Of a stretch of 64,000 nucleotides of DNA, positions 47,818-57,820 are shown in pieces. The DNA is from Mycolicibacterium rhodesiae (GTDB taxonomy: Bacteria; Actinomycetota; Actinomycetes; Mycobacteriales; Mycobacteriaceae): assembly GCF_002086695.1 (NCBI RefSeq), contig NZ_MVIH01000004.1, positions 424,127-488,126 of the forward strand. Direction: 5' to 3'. A program made the position numbers and the translations under genes. Every line of letters begins with the position of its first letter. Within the stretch, counting starts at the first letter, position 1. The notes below the pieces were generated by a model. It did not search any database, was not told the origin of the DNA, and saw only the letters and a list, made by a program, of their open reading frames with translations.

Positions 47818-48693
47818 ATGAGTTCCATTTGTGACGAGCTCGTCGTGTGGTACGGGCATGCCCGGCGCGACCTGCCGTGGCGCAGCCCTGATGTGACGGC
47901 ATGGCAAATCCTGGTCAGCGAGTTCATGCTGCAGCAGACTCCGGTCGCCCGGGTGGCACCCATCTGGCTGGACTGGGTGGCGCGCTGGCCGACACCGTCG
48001 GCGACGGCAGCGGCCAGTGCCGCGGATGTGCTCCGCGCGTGGGGCAAGCTCGGCTATCCGCGGCGGGCCAAGCGCCTGCACGAGTGTGCGACGGTGATCG
48101 CCGCCGAACACGGTGACCGGGTGCCCGATGACGTCGAGGTGTTGTTGACCCTGCCCGGTGTCGGTTCGTACACCGCCCGCGCGGTGGCCTGTTTCGCCTA
48201 CCAGCAGAGCGTGCCGGTGGTGGACACCAATGTGCGACGGGTCGTGGCGCGCGCGATCCACGGGCTGGCCGATGCCGGAAATCCTTCCACCACAAGGGAT
48301 ATGGCCGACGTCCTGGCACTGATGCCCGATGACGAGACAGCTCCGGTGTTCTCGGCGGCGCTGATGGAGCTCGGTGCGACGGTATGCACGGCACGCTCCC
48401 CCAAGTGCGGGGTGTGCCCGCTGAGTGTGTGCGCCTGGCGGGCCGCCGGGCATCCGCCGGCCGCGACCGCACCGCGGCCCAGTCAGCGCTTCGCCGGCAC
48501 CGACCGGCAGGTGCGCGGCAAGTTGCTGGATGTGTTGCGCGCCAGCACTTCTCCGGTGCCGCGGGAGCATCTTGACGTGGTCTGGCTGACCGAAACCGCG
48601 CAGCGTGACCGCGCGCTGGACTCGCTTCTGGTGGACGGACTGGTGGAGCAGACCGCCGACGGCAGGTTCGCGCTGTGCGGCGAGGCCGACTAG
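47818..48693 (+). CDS. mutY: A/G-specific adenine glycosylase MutY
   Basis: A 291-residue HhH-GPD glycosylase that removes adenine opposite 8-oxoguanine. The helix-hairpin-helix is LLTLPGVGSYTARAVACFAY, the catalytic Asp follows in VPVVDTNVRR, and the [4Fe-4S] cluster cysteines are spaced C-x6-C-x2-C-x5-C (VCTARSPKCGVCPLSVC). The usual C-terminal NUDIX-like 8-oxoG-sensing domain is short or absent, as in other mycobacteria. It corresponds to Rv3589c in function and neighbourhood, on the opposite strand to canB. Confidence 0.93.
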   Translation: MSSICDELVVWYGHARRDLPWRSPDVTAWQILVSEFMLQQTPVARVAPIWLDWVARWPTPSATAAASAADVLRAWGKLGYPRRAKRLHECATVIAAEHGDRVPDDVEVLLTLPGVGSYTARAVACFAYQQSVPVVDTNVRRVVARAIHGLADAGNPSTTRDMADVLALMPDDETAPVFSAALMELGATVCTARSPKCGVCPLSVCAWRAAGHPPAATAPRPSQRFAGTDRQVRGKLLDVLRASTSPVPREHLDVVWLTETAQRDRALDSLLVDGLVEQTADGRFALCGEAD

Positions 48694-49649
48694 GCGGAGC
48701 GGGCGAACCGGCGGCGGTAGTCCGATGGGGTGACGCCGACGATCCGGCGGAAGTGGTGGCGTAGCAGCGTGGCATTGCCGAATCCCGCCCGCTCGGCGAT
48801 GCGGTCGACGTCCAGATCGGTTTCCTCGAGCATGCGGCGGGCGTAGAGCACCCGTTGGTCGGTGACCCACTGCATGGGCGTGGTGCCGGCCTCCTCGACG
48901 AAGCGCCGCGCGAACGTGCGCGCCGACATGTTGGCCCGGCGGGCCATGCTCGCCACAGTATGCGGCTTGTCGAGGTTGGACAGGATCCAATCCAATTGCG
49001 GGGCAAACCCTTCCGAACATCGCGCCGGGATGGGTTGGTCGATGTACTGACGCTGGCCGCCGTCGCGCTGCGGTGGCACCACCATTCTCCTGGCGATGAT
49101 GTTGGTGACCGCGCTGCCGAGTTCGCGGCGGACCAGGTGCAGGCACGCGTCGATGCCGGCAGCGGTGCCGGCACTGGTCACCAGATCACCGTCGTCGACG
49201 AACAGCACGTTGCGGTCGATGATCGCGGTCGGATAGCGCTGAGCGAGGTCGTCGGCGTGCATCCAGTGCGTGGTGCAGCGGCGCCCGTCGAGCAGGCCCG
49301 CTTCGCCCGCAACGAAGGCGCCGGAACACACCGTCAGGATCGTCGACCCGGCCGCATGCGCGGCCCGCAATGCTTCCAGCGCTTCCGGCGGGTACGCCTC
49401 GACCGGCCCGGTCACCGCCGATACGGCCACCACGTCGGCGCCGATCAGGGCATCGAGGCCGTGATCGGGCACCAGGGTGGCGCCGACACTCGTGCGCAAC
49501 GGTGCGCCCGCCTGCGGACCGCACACCTTGAAATCGAAGTTGGGCACGCCGTCGGCCGCCCGGTCGATTCCGAAGACTTCGCAGACCACGCCGAACTCGA
49601 AGACGGCGACGTTGTCCAGGACCAGCGCCGAAACGCTCTTCAAAGGCAT
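48690..49649 (-). CDS. GlxA-like AraC-family regulator with DJ-1/PfpI domain
   Basis: A 319-residue regulator. The N-terminal DJ-1/PfpI-like domain (about 5-170) has the nucleophile-elbow-like TVCSGAFVAGEAG, and the C-terminal AraC domain (about 215-315) contains NMSARTFARRFVEEAG and GFGNATLLRHHFRR. GlxA-type regulators often sense small metabolites such as quaternary amines, but the ligand is unknown. The stop overlaps mutY by four bases. M. tuberculosis has a PE_PGRS gene here instead. Repeats near its start may be operators. Confidence 0.87.
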   Translation of the reverse strand: MPLKSVSALVLDNVAVFEFGVVCEVFGIDRAADGVPNFDFKVCGPQAGAPLRTSVGATLVPDHGLDALIGADVVAVSAVTGPVEAYPPEALEALRAAHAAGSTILTVCSGAFVAGEAGLLDGRRCTTHWMHADDLAQRYPTAIIDRNVLFVDDGDLVTSAGTAAGIDACLHLVRRELGSAVTNIIARRMVVPPQRDGGQRQYIDQPIPARCSEGFAPQLDWILSNLDKPHTVASMARRANMSARTFARRFVEEAGTTPMQWVTDQRVLYARRMLEETDLDVDRIAERAGFGNATLLRHHFRRIVGVTPSDYRRRFARSA

Positions 49650-49721
49650 GGCAGAATTTTATCTCACCGGGTCAGTACTGCCACTGTTGGCTGGATCTTT
49701 TTCCCCGAAGCATTACTGCCA
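49649..49721. repeat. Three TACTGCCA-like repeats around the glxA-type gene start
   Basis: TACTGCCA occurs at 49676-49683 and 49714-49721, and the inverted TGGCAGAA (one mismatch) at 49649-49656 overlaps the regulator start. CAGTACTG at 49673 is itself a palindrome. They may be regulator half-sites. No spacing rule could be confirmed. Confidence 0.35.
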
Positions 49722-49918
49722 TGAACGCATTCGCCGCCGTCCTCAAGAAACTGCATCTGCACGCCGATCAATTCCGGGTGTGGGCACCGATGGTCGGTCC
49801 ACTGTTCGCCGACGATGCCGATCTGCGCCGGATCAACCACGATCTCGACGCCGTGCGCACCCGGTTCGAACACCATCCGAGCTGGCCGTCGTCAGGTGTC
49901 CTCGGGGAGCGTCGCTAG
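49721..49918 (+). CDS. Small hypothetical protein (65 residues), uncertain
   Basis: A 65-residue reading frame (start MNAFAAVLKKLHLHADQFRV) with an alternating helical pattern and no recognised family. It diverges from the glxA-type gene and its last 27 bases overlap the end of the convergent hydrolase gene. No clear ribosome site is present. It may be spurious or a conserved small mycobacterial protein. Confidence 0.3.
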   Translation: MNAFAAVLKKLHLHADQFRVWAPMVGPLFADDADLRRINHDLDAVRTRFEHHPSWPSSGVLGERR

Positions 49919-50665
49919 GAACGACTCGACGGCGTTTCGGTACTCGTCCGGGGCGTCGTCGTGGACGAGGTGGCCTGCTCCGGCGACGCGGACGTAGCGG
50001 CCCGACGGGCCGGCCAGCTCGGCCATCCGGCGCATCTGCCCGGGCGGCGCCACCGATTCACCCGCCTCGATCAGCAATACCGGCGCCCGGACCGCCCGCC
50101 ACTGCCGCCAGTAGTCCCGGGTCCCCCACTCCGCCGCGATCTCGATCCAGCGGGCGGGCTGGCCATGCAGCCGCCAGCCGGTCGCCGTCCGGTCGAAGGC
50201 TTCGAGGAAGTAGCGCCCGGCGACGGGGCCGAACTCGTCGAAAACGTGTTGCTCCGTGGAGTATTCGACGGGCAGCGCATGGACCCACGGCTCCCACGGT
50301 CCCGTCGTCCGGCCGACGAAGTCGGGTGCCATGTCCTCAACCACCAGCGCGCGCACCAGGTCGGGACGCTGCGCAGCAAGGCACCAGGAATGCAGGCCCC
50401 CCATCGAGTGCCCCACGAGTACCGCCGGGCCGTCGAGGCGTGCAAGGGCGTCCCCGAGGTCGGTCACGAACCGTTCGGTGGTGACCGGTTCGGAGTCCTC
50501 GACCTCACGGCCGCGGTGCCACGGCGCGTCATAGGTGTAGACCGACCCGAACCGGGACAGCCACGGCAACTGCCGCGACCACGTGGTGCCGCGGCCCATC
50601 AAGCCGTGAACCAACACCACAGGCCGTCCGATGCCGCCCCGATAGGTCAGCAGCTCAGTGCTCAC
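49892..50665 (-). CDS. Alpha/beta hydrolase
   Basis: A 257-residue alpha/beta hydrolase. It has VHGLMGRGTTW (oxyanion), the elbow GHSMGG and the C-terminal histidine in GAGHLVHDDAP. It corresponds by position to Rv3591c. The start is a GTG divergent from mhuD with 55 bases between. The substrate is unknown; the sequence suggests a carboxylesterase or lipase. Confidence 0.83.
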   Translation of the reverse strand: MSTELLTYRGGIGRPVVLVHGLMGRGTTWSRQLPWLSRFGSVYTYDAPWHRGREVEDSEPVTTERFVTDLGDALARLDGPAVLVGHSMGGLHSWCLAAQRPDLVRALVVEDMAPDFVGRTTGPWEPWVHALPVEYSTEQHVFDEFGPVAGRYFLEAFDRTATGWRLHGQPARWIEIAAEWGTRDYWRQWRAVRAPVLLIEAGESVAPPGQMRRMAELAGPSGRYVRVAGAGHLVHDDAPDEYRNAVESFLATLPEDT

Positions 50666-50720
50666 CGCTTCATCTTGCGCGGTCGGTCACCGGCCCGGGC
50701 GGGCGCGGTAACCTTGCGCC

Positions 50721-51038
50721 ATGTCCGTGGTGAAGATCAACGCAATCGAGATTCCGCCTGGTGCGGGTCCAGAGCTGGAAAAGCGGTTCGCCAACCGCGC
50801 CCACGCCGTAGACAACCAGCCGGGCTTCCTCGGGTTCCAACTGCTGCGACCGGTCAAGGGTGAGGACCGCTACTTCGTAGTGACCACATGGGAGTCCGAG
50901 GAGGCGTTCCAGGCCTGGGCGAGCGGACCGGCGATCCACGCGCACGCCGGTGAGCGCGCCAACCCGGTGGCCAAGGGTGCCCATCTGCTCGAGTTCGAGG
51001 TTGTGTTGGACGTTGCCGGGACCGACTCGAAGGCGTAG
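50721..51038 (+). CDS. mhuD: Heme-degrading monooxygenase MhuD
   Basis: A 105-residue IsdG-family ABM protein. The residues known to matter in MhuD are all present at the same positions: N7, W66 and the haem ligand H75. It degrades haem to mycobilin and releases iron, supporting haem-iron use. It corresponds to Rv3592. No iron box was identified in the short upstream gap. lpqF follows after 10 bases. Confidence 0.95.
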   Translation: MSVVKINAIEIPPGAGPELEKRFANRAHAVDNQPGFLGFQLLRPVKGEDRYFVVTTWESEEAFQAWASGPAIHAHAGERANPVAKGAHLLEFEVVLDVAGTDSKA

Positions 51039-51048
51039 CGCACGCCGG

Positions 51049-52389
51049 GTGTGCCGGCGTGCGGTGCGTGCGGTGGCAGTGGCCACCGTGCTCGTGTCCG
51101 CCGCCAGCCTGGCAACCAGCTGCACATCGGCTCCCGCGCCGCCCGCCAATGCAGGCGCGGGTGTCCGCATCGACCTCAACACCCCGCAGGGCGTCCGAGC
51201 CAAGCAGGTCATGGACATGCTGAACTCGGACTGGCCGATCGGGACCGAGAGCGTCAAGACGCTGGCCACCCCGGACCTGGTGGACCCGGTCGCACACACC
51301 ATGGACTCGCTGTGGTGGGACCGGCCCTACACCCTGGCCGGCGTCGAGGTCGGCGCCAACGTCGCCACCCTGCACATGCTGACCTCCTACGGCGCCCGCC
51401 AGGACATCGACCTGCGCATCGGCGACGACACCTTCGTCAGCCGGTTCGTCGTCACCACCGAGAAGCCGAAGATCGACTCGTGGCAGGACGTCGACACCGC
51501 GCTGAGCCGTACCGGCGCCCGCTATTCGTGGCAGGTGTCCAAAGTCGACGACGGTCGCTGCGAAAAGGTGGCCGGCACCAACACTTCCGAATCCCTGCCG
51601 CTGGCTTCGATTTTCAAGACGTACGTGTTGTATGCGGTTGAAACTGCCATCACTGCAGGAACTTTGAACTGGGACGACAAGCTGACGATCACCGCCGAGG
51701 TGAAGAAGCTTGGTTCGTCGGGCTTCGACAAGCTTCCGCCCGGATCGCAGATCACCGTCCGCCAGGCCGCGGGCAAGATGATCTCGACGAGCGACAACAT
51801 GGCCACCGATCTGCTGATCGGACGGGTGGGAACCCACGCCGTCGAAGAGGCCCTTGCCGCCGCGGGCCACCACGACCCGGCGAGCATGACCCCGTTCCCG
51901 ACGATGCGGGAACTGTTCGCGATCGGCTGGGGCAATCCCGATGTGCGCGAGCAGTGGAAGAAGACCGTGCCTGCGAATCGGGGAAACCTGTTGCATGACG
52001 CGGATTCCCGCCCCTACGACCCCGATCCGATGCGCTCCCACACACCGGCCTCGACCTATGGCGTGGAGTGGTACGGCAATGCCGAGGACATCTGTCGCGT
52101 GCACGCCGCCCTGCAGCGTGGCGCCGTCGGCCGCGCGGCGCCGGTCAAGGACGTGATGTCGGAAGCCGCAGGAATCGACCTCGACCCCGCCGAGTGGCCC
52201 TACATCGCCGCCAAGGCCGGAAACCTGCCCGGTGAGATGACATTCAGCTGGTATGCGGTGGACCGAACCGGCCAGGCGTGGGTGGTCAGCTTCCAGTTCA
52301 ACTGGCCCCGCTTCCACAGCGCGAACGCGGGCGGCTGGGCGATGACGATCATCAAGCAGGTCTTCGGGCTACTGCCCCGCTACCGCTGA
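51049..52389 (+). CDS. lpqF: Lipoprotein LpqF, beta-lactamase-like fold
   Basis: A 446-residue exported lipoprotein. The signal MCRRAVRAVAVATVLVSAAS is followed by the lipobox LATSC. The C-terminal 270 residues resemble class A beta-lactamase/serine hydrolase folds: SIFK is the S-x-x-K motif and SDN (STSDNMA) is present. A cysteine-containing middle domain precedes it. True beta-lactamase activity is unproven. The GTG at 51049 is chosen to yield a proper signal; others at 51064 and 51073 are possible. It corresponds to Rv3593 and overlaps the next gene. Confidence 0.85.
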   Translation: MCRRAVRAVAVATVLVSAASLATSCTSAPAPPANAGAGVRIDLNTPQGVRAKQVMDMLNSDWPIGTESVKTLATPDLVDPVAHTMDSLWWDRPYTLAGVEVGANVATLHMLTSYGARQDIDLRIGDDTFVSRFVVTTEKPKIDSWQDVDTALSRTGARYSWQVSKVDDGRCEKVAGTNTSESLPLASIFKTYVLYAVETAITAGTLNWDDKLTITAEVKKLGSSGFDKLPPGSQITVRQAAGKMISTSDNMATDLLIGRVGTHAVEEALAAAGHHDPASMTPFPTMRELFAIGWGNPDVREQWKKTVPANRGNLLHDADSRPYDPDPMRSHTPASTYGVEWYGNAEDICRVHAALQRGAVGRAAPVKDVMSEAAGIDLDPAEWPYIAAKAGNLPGEMTFSWYAVDRTGQAWVVSFQFNWPRFHSANAGGWAMTIIKQVFGLLPRYR

Positions 52390-52926
52390 CCGCAGGGTCC
52401 ACACCGATCCACGGTAATGCAGGGTGGTGCTGCTGGCCGGCCCGATATCGATGCGCCAGAACGACTTTGGTGGCGCGTCGAGCGCACTGAGGATCGTCGC
52501 GCGAACCACTGCGGGGTGGGTGAACGCGACAACGCGCCCCGGTGTGCGGGCCACATCTTGGAGCCAGCCCCGCACCCGGGCGATCAGCTCGACCACCGAC
52601 TCGCCATTGTGCGGGCGGCTTTCGGGATCGGTCAACCACTGCGCGAGCTCACCCGGCTGCACCTGGTCAAGACTCAGCCCGCCCCAGGAACCGCACGCCA
52701 GGTCGGCCAACCGCGGATCGACCGCAGGAGTCAGACCGAGCGCTTGCGCGCTCTGGCGCGCCCGGAGTTCCGGCCCGGAGAGCACCACGTCGGCGGCACC
52801 CCCGTCGACCCCGGCCAACTGCCGTCGACCCAGCGGGTTGAGTTCTTCGTCGAGCGGAAATCGTCCGGCTGCCATGGCATCGGTCATGGCGTGTGACACC
52901 AGGGTCAGCCGGACGACCTCACTCAC
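52369..52926 (-). CDS. Histidine phosphatase-family protein with altered RHG motif
   Basis: A 185-residue protein of the histidine phosphatase (phosphoglycerate mutase-like) family. The catalytic RHG is replaced by SHA (residues 11-13), keeping the nucleophilic His but losing the Arg and Gly. The later Arg (LSGPELRARQSA) and second His (FTHPAVVRA) are retained. It overlaps the lpqF end by 21 bases and is coupled to cbtA by a four-base overlap. Linkage to cobalt/cobalamin genes suggests a CobC-like phosphatase, but this is inference. Confidence 0.75.
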   Translation of the reverse strand: MSEVVRLTLVSHAMTDAMAAGRFPLDEELNPLGRRQLAGVDGGAADVVLSGPELRARQSAQALGLTPAVDPRLADLACGSWGGLSLDQVQPGELAQWLTDPESRPHNGESVVELIARVRGWLQDVARTPGRVVAFTHPAVVRATILSALDAPPKSFWRIDIGPASSTTLHYRGSVWTLRSAVAGQ

Positions 52927-53726
52927 GCAGAGACAGACTCCTGCTGCTTGCTGTCGAGCAGCCGGTGCAGCATCGCCGCACCTGCCAGACCGATCGTCGT
53001 CCAGACGATCACCTGGGTGCCCAGCGCGTACAACCGGAACTCATAGAGATCCGTCGCGGGGAAGCCCGGAAACACGATCGTCCCGGCGTCGTTCACCATC
53101 GGGCCGGGTATCTCGTCGATGGTCGGCATCACAAGCATCAGGATCGCGACCGCGACGATGTACGCGCCACCGGCGGCCAGCGTGGCGTTCCAGGCGCCGA
53201 GCTTCGGCGTGAGCTGGAAAGCGAGATAGACCGCGGCGACCATGAACAGCGCCGACAGCGCCACCATCAAGATGTAGAGCAGCGCGCGCTGCTTGATGGT
53301 TTCGTCGAGGCTGGTGGCCGGCGGGCTGGGCGGATACTTCAGTGCCGGCACCACCCACAGTGCGATCAGCATCGCGCCTGCGGTGAGCACCGCCAGCTTG
53401 CGGGCCGACACGGTGTCAATGCGGCTGTACGCCACACAGAACACCACGGCGAACAACGCACCCAGCGCGATGCTGAACATCAGCACGCCCAGCCCCATAC
53501 CGATGTTGGACTGCACCGTCCGGGTGAACAGCTCGCCGCCCTCATGGCTGTGCCCGTGCCCGTGCGCGGACGCCGCCTCCATGGCTTCATGCGCCGCTGT
53601 CTTGCCATCTTCGAAGTCGATGGCTCGGCCGACGATCGGCTCGATGAAGATCTTGGACCAGACGAATCCGAACACGCCTGCAAGGGCGCCGGCCAGAATG
53701 CCGCGCCAGATTATTGATTTTTCCAT
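52923..53726 (-). CDS. cbtA: Cobalt transporter subunit CbtA
   Basis: A 267-residue membrane protein with about six segments, matching CbtA. A His-rich loop HGHGHSHEGG (about 53-62) after the first helix is a likely metal-handling site. It follows cbtB closely and should be co-transcribed from the riboswitch-controlled promoter. With CbtB it is thought to import cobalt for cobalamin synthesis. M. tuberculosis lacks it at this position. Confidence 0.85.
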   Translation of the reverse strand: MEKSIIWRGILAGALAGVFGFVWSKIFIEPIVGRAIDFEDGKTAAHEAMEAASAHGHGHSHEGGELFTRTVQSNIGMGLGVLMFSIALGALFAVVFCVAYSRIDTVSARKLAVLTAGAMLIALWVVPALKYPPSPPATSLDETIKQRALLYILMVALSALFMVAAVYLAFQLTPKLGAWNATLAAGGAYIVAVAILMLVMPTIDEIPGPMVNDAGTIVFPGFPATDLYEFRLYALGTQVIVWTTIGLAGAAMLHRLLDSKQQESVSA

Positions 53727-53750
53727 TGCTCTGCAGTGATTCCCGCCGGC

Positions 53751-53963
53751 TCAGTGGCAGGGGAATCCGAGAAGGTGGCGGGCGTCATGCACGAATTCGT
53801 GGATGTACATGTTGTCGCCGAAGACCGAGGTGGCGCCTTGGTCGACACCGACGAAATACAGCACCAGCAGCGCGAAGAAGGCGGTCAGCGAGAGCCAGAC
53901 GACAGCTTTGGCGGCCGAGAGATCGACGGCGCGCGAGTGGCTCTTTGTCTGCGGAGTAGTCAT
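53751..53963 (-). CDS. cbtB: Cobalt transporter subunit CbtB
   Basis: A 70-residue CbtB with a single membrane helix (about 18-40) and the characteristic C-terminus HEFVHDARHLLGFPCH. GGAAGGA lies seven bases before the ATG; an upstream in-frame ATG at 54005 falls in the riboswitch and is rejected. It starts about 40 bases after a cobalamin riboswitch and precedes cbtA by 25 bases. Confidence 0.88.
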   Translation of the reverse strand: MTTPQTKSHSRAVDLSAAKAVVWLSLTAFFALLVLYFVGVDQGATSVFGDNMYIHEFVHDARHLLGFPCH

Positions 53964-54004
53964 TCGGTGTCCTTCCAGGGAGCTGCGCGTCCCAATGCGA
54001 ACCA

Positions 54005-54098
54005 TGACGGGCCTCGGGTCTGACTCTCGACAGTGGCGCGACCGTTCTGGAATTTCACCAGATTCCTCGACTCGTCTCTTACACCGAGGATGCTATAC
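54005..54098 (-). promoter_or_regulatory. Cobalamin (B12) riboswitch upstream of cbtBA
   Basis: On the minus strand, GAGGAATCTGGTGAAATTCC is followed by CGGTCGCGCCACTG and then GAGTCAGAC, the core of the adenosylcobalamin riboswitch (GGTGAAATTCC, CGGTCGCGCCACTG, AGTCAG). It lies just upstream of cbtB. High cobalamin should reduce cbtB-cbtA expression. Ends are approximate; the core itself is at 54018-54068 on the plus strand. Confidence 0.88.
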
Positions 54099-54108
54099 CG
54101 CCGCAGGC

Positions 54109-54477
54109 TCAGCTGGCGCCGTAACCCAACTGCTGCGCGGTGTACTTGGCGGCATCGGTGACCGGGACCGCCTGCACCGCGGTGCCGTAGGCGCAGATCT
54201 CGGTCCAGACATCGCCGAGTTCGGTGGTGTCGAACCGCATTCCGATGATCGCGTTTCCGCCGCGCGTGCGGGCCTCAGTCATCAAGCGATTCATCGCCTC
54301 GTTGCGGCTCTCGGCGAGGTTCTTGGTCATGCCCTGCAACTCGCCGCCGAACATGCTCTTGAAGCCCGCACCCATCTGGGAGAAGGCGTTGCGCGATCGC
54401 ACGGTGAGACCGAAGACCTCACCGCAAACCCGCTGGATCTCCCAGCCGGGGATGTCGTTGGTGGTAACCACAAGCAT
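54109..54477 (-). CDS. UPF0145 (YbjQ) family protein
   Basis: A 122-residue protein of the YbjQ/UPF0145 family, with TTNDIPGWEIQRVCGEVFGL, a middle NEAMNRLMTEA helix and GGNAIIGMRFDTTEL. The family forms pentamers and has been proposed to bind heavy metals; function is not established. ATG 54477 is set by homology. It is separated from clpC1 by a strong terminator and lies directly upstream of the cobalamin riboswitch. Confidence 0.85.
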   Translation of the reverse strand: MLVVTTNDIPGWEIQRVCGEVFGLTVRSRNAFSQMGAGFKSMFGGELQGMTKNLAESRNEAMNRLMTEARTRGGNAIIGMRFDTTELGDVWTEICAYGTAVQAVPVTDAAKYTAQQLGYGAS

Positions 54478-54543
54478 GAAGCGCAGCGTAGCGGTCACAC
54501 GTGGGCGAATCGATGCAGACGCAAACAATTCATCGCGCCGACG

Positions 54544-54576
54544 AAAAAGGCCCCCGACATCGTCGGGGGCCTTTTT
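54544..54576. terminator. Strong intrinsic terminator after clpC1
   Basis: A perfect 15-bp stem (AAAAAGGCCCCCGAC / GTCGGGGGCCTTTTT) with a three-base loop carries an A tract on one side and a T tract on the other, so it can work in both directions. It lies 10 bases after the clpC1 stop and is the clearest Rho-independent terminator in the window. Confidence 0.93.
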
Positions 54577-54585
54577 CCTCAGTGC

Positions 54586-57114
<2,529 letters not shown>

Positions 57115-57299
57115 CCTCGGTTACCTGCTCTCCATCACGATTAGGTACAGCGGTAGTCACCACGTACCTGTCGTCCACTCTAATGGGCGGCTCGGGAAGG
57201 CGTCCTCCCTTGTCACCCTTACCGCGTCTCTGGCGGTGCGGACCTAGCACACCAACGCGGCGGAGCTGCGAATCGTTTCCGGCAATCACCGGAGTCCGC

Positions 57300-57314
57300 T
57301 TCGCCGCGAGCGAA
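57300..57314. promoter_or_regulatory. ClgR-like operator upstream of clpC1
   Basis: TTCGC-cgcga-GCGAA is a perfect dyad with the CGC-N5-GCG core seen in ClgR sites of actinobacteria. ClgR activates Clp genes, including clpC1, in mycobacteria. It is about 190 bases from the start, consistent with an activator, and 50 bases after the lsr2 stop. Confidence 0.5.
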
Positions 57315-57363
57315 CGGCACCGATACCTCGGTCGCGGCGACGGGCGAGCAGGTTAGCTGGGAC

Positions 57364-57705
57364 CTAAGTTGCGGCGTGGAAGGCGTCGATGATGTCGGCC
57401 GGGATACGTCCCCGCGTCGACACCTTGTGGCCGTTGCGGCGCGCCCATTCCCGGATCGCGGCGCTCTGCTCCCGATCGATGCTCGCGCGGCCACGGCCTG
57501 CCGCGCCCGAGCGCCCGCGGCGACGGCCGCCCACGCGACGGCTGGCCTCGACCCACTGCTTGAGATCATTACGCAGTTTCTGAGCATTCTTTGAAGAAAG
57601 ATCGATCTCATAGCTGACGCCATCGAGCGCGAATTCGACCGTTTCATCGGCTGCGCCCGCGCCGTCGAAATCGTCGACGAGAGTCACGGTCACTTTTTTG
57701 GCCAT
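57364..57705 (-). CDS. lsr2: Nucleoid-associated protein Lsr2
   Basis: A 113-residue H-NS-like xenogeneic silencer. The N-terminal half ([12 protein letters not shown]) dimerises, and the C-terminal domain binds AT-rich DNA minor grooves through the RGR motif at 98-100 ([10 protein letters not shown]). A basic linker (about 56-72) joins them. It silences horizontally acquired and AT-rich genes. It corresponds to Rv3597c, between clpC1 and lysS as in all mycobacteria. Confidence 0.96.
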   Translation of the reverse strand: MAKKVTVTLVDDFDGAGAADETVEFALDGVSYEIDLSSKNAQKLRNDLKQWVEASRRVGGRRRGRSGAAGRGRASIDREQSAAIREWARRNGHKVSTRGRIPADIIDAFHAAT

Positions 57706-57820
57706 TGCCTCACTGAATCCTTCTGCCTGCGCTCAACAACCCATAGTCGAGCGTCTTCCCCATGCGAACCAATGTGCCACAGCGGCCCACATCATTCAAC
57801 GTACCTCGGATAAGCGCACC

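Noticed and set aside
49477..50484. A 335-residue plus-strand open frame across the glxA start and the next hydrolase
   Set aside because: The product is dominated by Arg/Pro/Ser low-complexity sequence and lies antisense to the recognised alpha/beta hydrolase.
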